In this document: in pieces, positions 5,657-8,599 of the stretch
Numbering within the stretch: position 1 is the first letter of the stretch
Layout of the letters: every line of letters starts with the position of its first letter
NCBI GenBank assembly: GCA_045531755.1
Contig: JAZSEP010000092.1
Coordinates: 1-8,599, forward strand
Length of the DNA: 8,599 nt
Source of the DNA: UBA11540 sp045531755
GTDB lineage: Bacteria; Bacillota; Clostridia; Oscillospirales; Ruminococcaceae
Direction of reading: 5' to 3'
Made by a program: the position numbers and the translations under genes
The notes under the pieces: generated by a model
What the model was told of the DNA's origin: nothing
What the model saw: the letters and a program-made list of their open reading frames with translations, nothing else
Database searches by the model: none

Positions 5657-5791
5657 AGCGCCCGACCGCACGGATGTGCGGAGACGAGGAGCGGGATTTA
5701 TCGAAATGTTCGGCGGATGTCCCGTCGGTCCCGGTCGACCGAAGATTGTTGACAAAACGTATCAGTAATGATACTGCACAAAGCAACAATC
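5657..5791 (+). ncRNA. glmS ribozyme (glucosamine-6-phosphate activated, self-cleaving)
   Basis: This leader RNA cuts itself when glucosamine-6-phosphate binds, lowering glmS expression. Predicted cleavage is between A5657 and G5658, before GCGCC. P2 is CCGCAC/GTGCGG with a GGAT loop (5666-5681). The conserved core GACGAGG (5683-5689) and TTTATCGAAAT...TTCGGCGGAT follow. P3 is TCGGTC/GACCGA (5725-5742), P4 is GATTGTTG/CAACAATC (5744-5751 with 5784-5791), and P4.1 is GTATCA/TGATAC with a GTAA loop (5759-5774). Every expected helix of the class is present and it lies directly upstream of glmS. One oddity: the core reads GCGCCCGACC, where the usual sequence is GCGCCAGAACU. Confidence 0.97.
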
Positions 5792-5842
5792 AGATCGTAC
5801 TTATATATTCACTTCAGCATCCCTATAAAATACGGTACGAAC

Positions 5843-5875
5843 TGCGCACAGAAATTTTCTGCGCAATGTTTTTCG
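5843..5875 (+). other. Hairpin between the ribozyme and glmS, possible attenuator
   Basis: TGCGC (5843-5847) pairs with GCGCA (5861-5865), with a two-base bulge and an inner AGAA/TTCT. ATGTTTTTCG follows, so it looks like a weak intrinsic terminator or an mRNA-stability hairpin protecting or exposing the cleaved 3' fragment. The rest of 5792-5900 holds no gene I can support. The glmS ribosome site is GGGGG (5889-5893) followed by seven T. Confidence 0.4.
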
Positions 5876-5900
5876 TTGCCGAAAATACGGGGGTTTTTTT

Positions 5901-7724
5901 ATGTGCGGAATAGTTGGCTATGTTGGCAACCTGAAGGCAAAGAACGTGCTTCTTGAGGGACTTGCTACTCTTGAGTACAGAGGCTATGATTCGTCGGGAA
6001 TCGCATTGTTTGAAGATGGGGGCATAGAAATCATCAAGGCAAAAGGACGCCTGTCCTGCCTTGCGGAAAAAATTGACGGCTTTGGACGTGACTTTGTTTC
6101 GGGCTGTGGAATAGGACACACGAGATGGGCAACTCACGGAGAACCTTCGGACGTCAATTCCCACCCGCATTCTGCTAAAAACGTTGTTTTGGTACATAAC
6201 GGTATAATTGAAAACTATATGGAACTCAAGGAAATGCTCGTTAAAAACGGATATTCCTTTGAATCCCAGACTGACACGGAGATTGCCGCAAAAGCAATTG
6301 ATTATTGCTATGACGGCGACCCTGTAAAAGCTATAAAAAAAGCAGTAGAGCTTATAAAAGGTGCATACGCATTCGGAATAATGTTCAAGGATAAACCCGA
6401 CTGTATATACGCAATAAGAAAAGACAGTCCGCTTGTTGTCGGTTTGTCTGTCGGACAGAATTTCATTGCATCAGACGTTACAGCGATACTTAAATATACC
6501 AATAAGTATTATCTCCTTGAAGAAAACGAAATAGCAGTTATTACCAGTGAAGCGGTCGAGGTTATGGACCTCGACGGAAACGCAGTAGCTAAGAAAACGC
6601 ATACTGCCGATTGGGACGTGGCTGCCGCTGAAAAGGGAGGATACTCCCACTTTATGCTCAAGGAAATAAACGAGCAGCCCTCGGCTATAAAGAATACCAT
6701 CAGCCCCAGAATAAAGGAAGGCATTCCCGAATTCTACAACGAAGGACTTTCCGATGAGCAACTCAGAAAATATAAAAAGATTCATATCGTAGCTTGCGGA
6801 ACTGCAATGCACGCGGGACTCGTTGGCAAAAATCTCATCGAAAAATTCGCAAGAATTTGTGTTGAAGTAGAGGTTGCTTCAGAGTTCAGATATAAAGACC
6901 CCATCCTTTCGAAAGACGATTTGGTGGTCGTTATTTCCCAGTCGGGCGAAACAGCCGACTCGCTCGCAGCCCTCAGACTTGCAAAAAAAGCAGGCATTGA
7001 TACGTTGGCTGTTGTAAACGTAGTAGGTTCTTCGATTGCAAGAGAAGCTGATAAGGTTATATACACTTGGGCAGGCCCCGAAATTGCGGTTGCAAGCACT
7101 AAGGCATATTCCGTTCAGCTTGCAGTAATGTATCTTTTTGCTATAAGACTTGCATATGCAAACGGCAAAATAACAAAGGATGAGGCTGTTAAAATTACTG
7201 CCGAGCTTTCTGCAATACCCGACGTAATTGCCACGCTTTTGTGCGACACAAGTACATATCAGGAAACCGCAAAAAAGATAGCTATGCACGATAATATGTT
7301 CTTTATAGGACGTGGAGTAGACTATGCGGTTGCTCTTGAAGGTTCCTTGAAGCTCAAGGAGATTTCCTACATACATTCCGAGGCATACGCGGCAGGTGAA
7401 CTGAAGCACGGAACCATTTCACTTATCGAGGACGATATTCCCGTCGTTGCACTCTGCACACAGTCTGCTCTTCTCGAAAAGATTGTCAGCAATATACGAG
7501 AGGTAAAGACAAGAGGAGCATACGTAATTGCCGTTTGCCCCAACGATGTGTCCATTCCCGAAGATGCAGTTGACCAGCTGATTTCCATACCTCGTGTAGA
7601 CGACGTAATGATGCCGCTTGTCAGCGTTGTTCCGTTGCAGCTCATCGCTTATTATACTGCAGTAGAAAGCGGACGCGATATCGACAAGCCGAGAAATCTC
7701 GCCAAATCCGTTACAGTTGAATAA
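5901..7724 (+). CDS. glmS: Glutamine-fructose-6-phosphate aminotransferase (isomerising), GlmS
   Basis: Makes glucosamine-6-phosphate from fructose-6-phosphate and glutamine, the first committed step toward UDP-GlcNAc for peptidoglycan; cytoplasmic. At 607 residues it is full length for the family. The class II glutaminase domain begins MCGIVGYVG, with Cys2 the nucleophile after Met removal. It also has LEYRGYDSSG (24-33), HTRWATHG (73-80), VHNGIIENY and SQTDTE. Two SIS sugar-binding domains follow, with SQSGET at 346-351, then GRGVDYAVALEGSLKLKE and HSEAYAAGELKHG, and the conserved C-terminus PRNLAKSVTVE. All catalytic motifs look intact. The start follows GGGGG and a T-run, a weak ribosome site that may hold expression down. 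It is regulated by the upstream glmS ribozyme and is followed by a terminator hairpin, so it is probably monocistronic. Confidence 0.98.
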   Translation: MCGIVGYVGNLKAKNVLLEGLATLEYRGYDSSGIALFEDGGIEIIKAKGRLSCLAEKIDGFGRDFVSGCGIGHTRWATHGEPSDVNSHPHSAKNVVLVHNGIIENYMELKEMLVKNGYSFESQTDTEIAAKAIDYCYDGDPVKAIKKAVELIKGAYAFGIMFKDKPDCIYAIRKDSPLVVGLSVGQNFIASDVTAILKYTNKYYLLEENEIAVITSEAVEVMDLDGNAVAKKTHTADWDVAAAEKGGYSHFMLKEINEQPSAIKNTISPRIKEGIPEFYNEGLSDEQLRKYKKIHIVACGTAMHAGLVGKNLIEKFARICVEVEVASEFRYKDPILSKDDLVVVISQSGETADSLAALRLAKKAGIDTLAVVNVVGSSIAREADKVIYTWAGPEIAVASTKAYSVQLAVMYLFAIRLAYANGKITKDEAVKITAELSAIPDVIATLLCDTSTYQETAKKIAMHDNMFFIGRGVDYAVALEGSLKLKEISYIHSEAYAAGELKHGTISLIEDDIPVVALCTQSALLEKIVSNIREVKTRGAYVIAVCPNDVSIPEDAVDQLISIPRVDDVMMPLVSVVPLQLIAYYTAVESGRDIDKPRNLAKSVTVE

Positions 7725-7752
7725 GTAGGCCACTTGATAGGCTTAACACAGT

Positions 7753-7788
7753 AAAAGCGATACGAGTCTACAGACGCGTATCGCTTTT
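7753..7788 (+). terminator. Terminator hairpin after glmS
   Basis: A 12-bp perfect stem AAAAGCGATACG/CGTATCGCTTTT continues, past an A-G mismatch, as GTC/GAC around a TACA loop. Only four T, within the stem, precede GAAATATT, so it is an A-stem/T-stem terminator that could act in both directions. Some read-through to the next gene is possible. Confidence 0.75.
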
Positions 7789-7810
7789 GAAATATTATAA
7801 AGAGGTAAAT

Positions 7811-8599
7811 ATGAAACTTTCTTCGTTCCTTCGCTTTGCAGGGTTTGGAATAAAAACCATACTACTGAAGAAAAAAGACCCGATTCTCGGAACTGTTATA
7901 TTGACCGATAAATGCAACCTGAAATGCAAGCATTGCTCGGTCAACAATATAACTGCAGTAGTGCACCCGTACAGCCAAATAAAAAACGAAATGGCGACCT
8001 TATACGATATGGGCGTTCGCATACTTTTCTTCTGCGGCGGAGAAACTTTTTTGTGGAAGGATGGAGAAAAAACTCTCAGAGACCTCGTTGTTGAAGCTAA
8101 GGAAATGGGCTTTTTGATCGTCAACGTCGTCACCAACGGAACGTTTCCCATTGACCTTCCCGAAGCGGATTTGATTTTGCTAAGCCTTGACGGCGATAGA
8201 GAAAGGCACAATGAAATCCGCACCGATACATACGACACTATTATACAAAACGTCAAAAATGCAACCTCTGATAACATCTGCTTTTATATGGCAATCAATC
8301 AAATCAATAAGGATGCGGTTGAGGATGTTTGCATCACAGCGCGTGACACCAAAAACGTTCGTGCCGTTTCTTTCAATTTTCACACACCGTATCCGGATAC
8401 AAAAGAGCTTGCATTGTCCAAGCAGGACAAAGAGAAGTGCTGTGAAACTATAGAAAAAATGATGAAAAAAGGGGCGCCTGTTTTCAATTTGAAGAGCGCG
8501 TTCCCGTATCTCATCAACAATTCTTTCCCAACGCCGTGCCATCAGTGCGTGGTAATCGAAAACGGAAAGATTTTCACCTGCGGAAGATGTATAGAGGTG
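7811..8599 (+). CDS. Radical SAM protein (C-terminus beyond the window)
   Basis: 263 codons are open to the right edge. The protein begins MKLSSFLRFAGFGIKTILL and has the radical SAM cluster motif C35-x3-C39-x2-C42 (TDKCNLKCKHCSV), which binds a 4Fe-4S cluster and S-adenosylmethionine. The SAM-binding FFCGGETFL follows, with Gly76-Gly77-Glu78, then VVTNGTF and LLSLDGDRERHNEIR, the usual later barrel strands. Near the visible end are C243-x2-C246 and C257-x2-C260 (CHQC, CGRC), suggesting a SPASM-like auxiliary cluster domain. That fits peptide- or protein-modifying, or sugar-modifying, relatives. No precursor peptide is visible between glmS and this gene. ATG 7811 has AGAGG five bases upstream. 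The substrate cannot be told from the sequence. Confidence 0.9.
   Translation, partial: MKLSSFLRFAGFGIKTILLKKKDPILGTVILTDKCNLKCKHCSVNNITAVVHPYSQIKNEMATLYDMGVRILFFCGGETFLWKDGEKTLRDLVVEAKEMGFLIVNVVTNGTFPIDLPEADLILLSLDGDRERHNEIRTDTYDTIIQNVKNATSDNICFYMAINQINKDAVEDVCITARDTKNVRAVSFNFHTPYPDTKELALSKQDKEKCCETIEKMMKKGAPVFNLKSAFPYLINNSFPTPCHQCVVIENGKIFTCGRCIEV

Noticed and set aside
5565..5768. 67-codon plus-strand frame with a hydrophobic segment
   Set aside because: It overlaps the terminator, the glmS promoter and the ribozyme core. The hydrophobic stretch comes from the terminator repeat and there is no ribosome site.
5749..5774. TTGACA at 5749 as a second glmS promoter
   Set aside because: These bases form P4/P4.1 of the ribozyme, and no -10 lies at suitable spacing.
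1..8599. CRISPR array, insertion sequence, phage genes or defence island
   Set aside because: No regularly spaced repeats, transposase, integrase, phage structural or known defence proteins are seen in any frame.

Overview
The window looks like chromosomal DNA from a Gram-positive anaerobe of the class Clostridia, probably Oscillospiraceae/Ruminococcaceae-like. The signs are an uncharacterised clostridial protein (DUF5685-like), a T-box leader, a glmS ribozyme, strong A/GGAGG ribosome binding sites and an overall GC content in the low-to-mid forties. No CRISPR array, insertion sequence, phage or integrase gene is visible. The taxonomic placement is inferred from these traits and was not searched.

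Left block (1-2512, minus strand): a three-gene ABC importer operon in the order substrate-binding lipoprotein, permease, ATPase (the ATPase is cut by the window edge). It has a clear sigma-A promoter and a T-box riboswitch that ends in an intrinsic terminator. The proteins are of the TrpXYZ type (COG2984/COG4120/COG1101). The T-box, however, reads as phenylalanine: specifier UUC, with antiterminator bulge UGGU matching a tRNA with discriminator base A. Intake of phenylalanine or a precursor is therefore a better prediction than tryptophan.

Middle block (2580-3470): a short cysteine-rich protein with a stub of collagen-like Gly-X-Y triplets overlaps, in another frame, a small LysM protein. 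They may be two coupled genes or one broken gene. Next come a GC-richer, repeat-like non-coding stretch and a minus-strand tRNA-Ser(CGA) with its own promoter and terminator.

Third block (3496-5637, plus strand): a tight three-gene operon of unknown function. It encodes a DUF5685-like protein with conserved Cys and Asp motifs, a J-domain/TPR protein that has lost the HPD motif and ends in a cysteine-rich tail, and a small polytopic membrane protein. A near-perfect inverted repeat lies upstream and an intrinsic terminator downstream. This is the best candidate for an undescribed system here, though the sequence does not reveal its role.

Right block (5580-8599, plus strand): glmS (glucosamine-6-phosphate synthase) preceded by a complete glmS ribozyme, whose predicted promoter overlaps the terminator of the previous operon. 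After a terminator hairpin comes a radical SAM protein with CxxxCxxC, open at the right edge.
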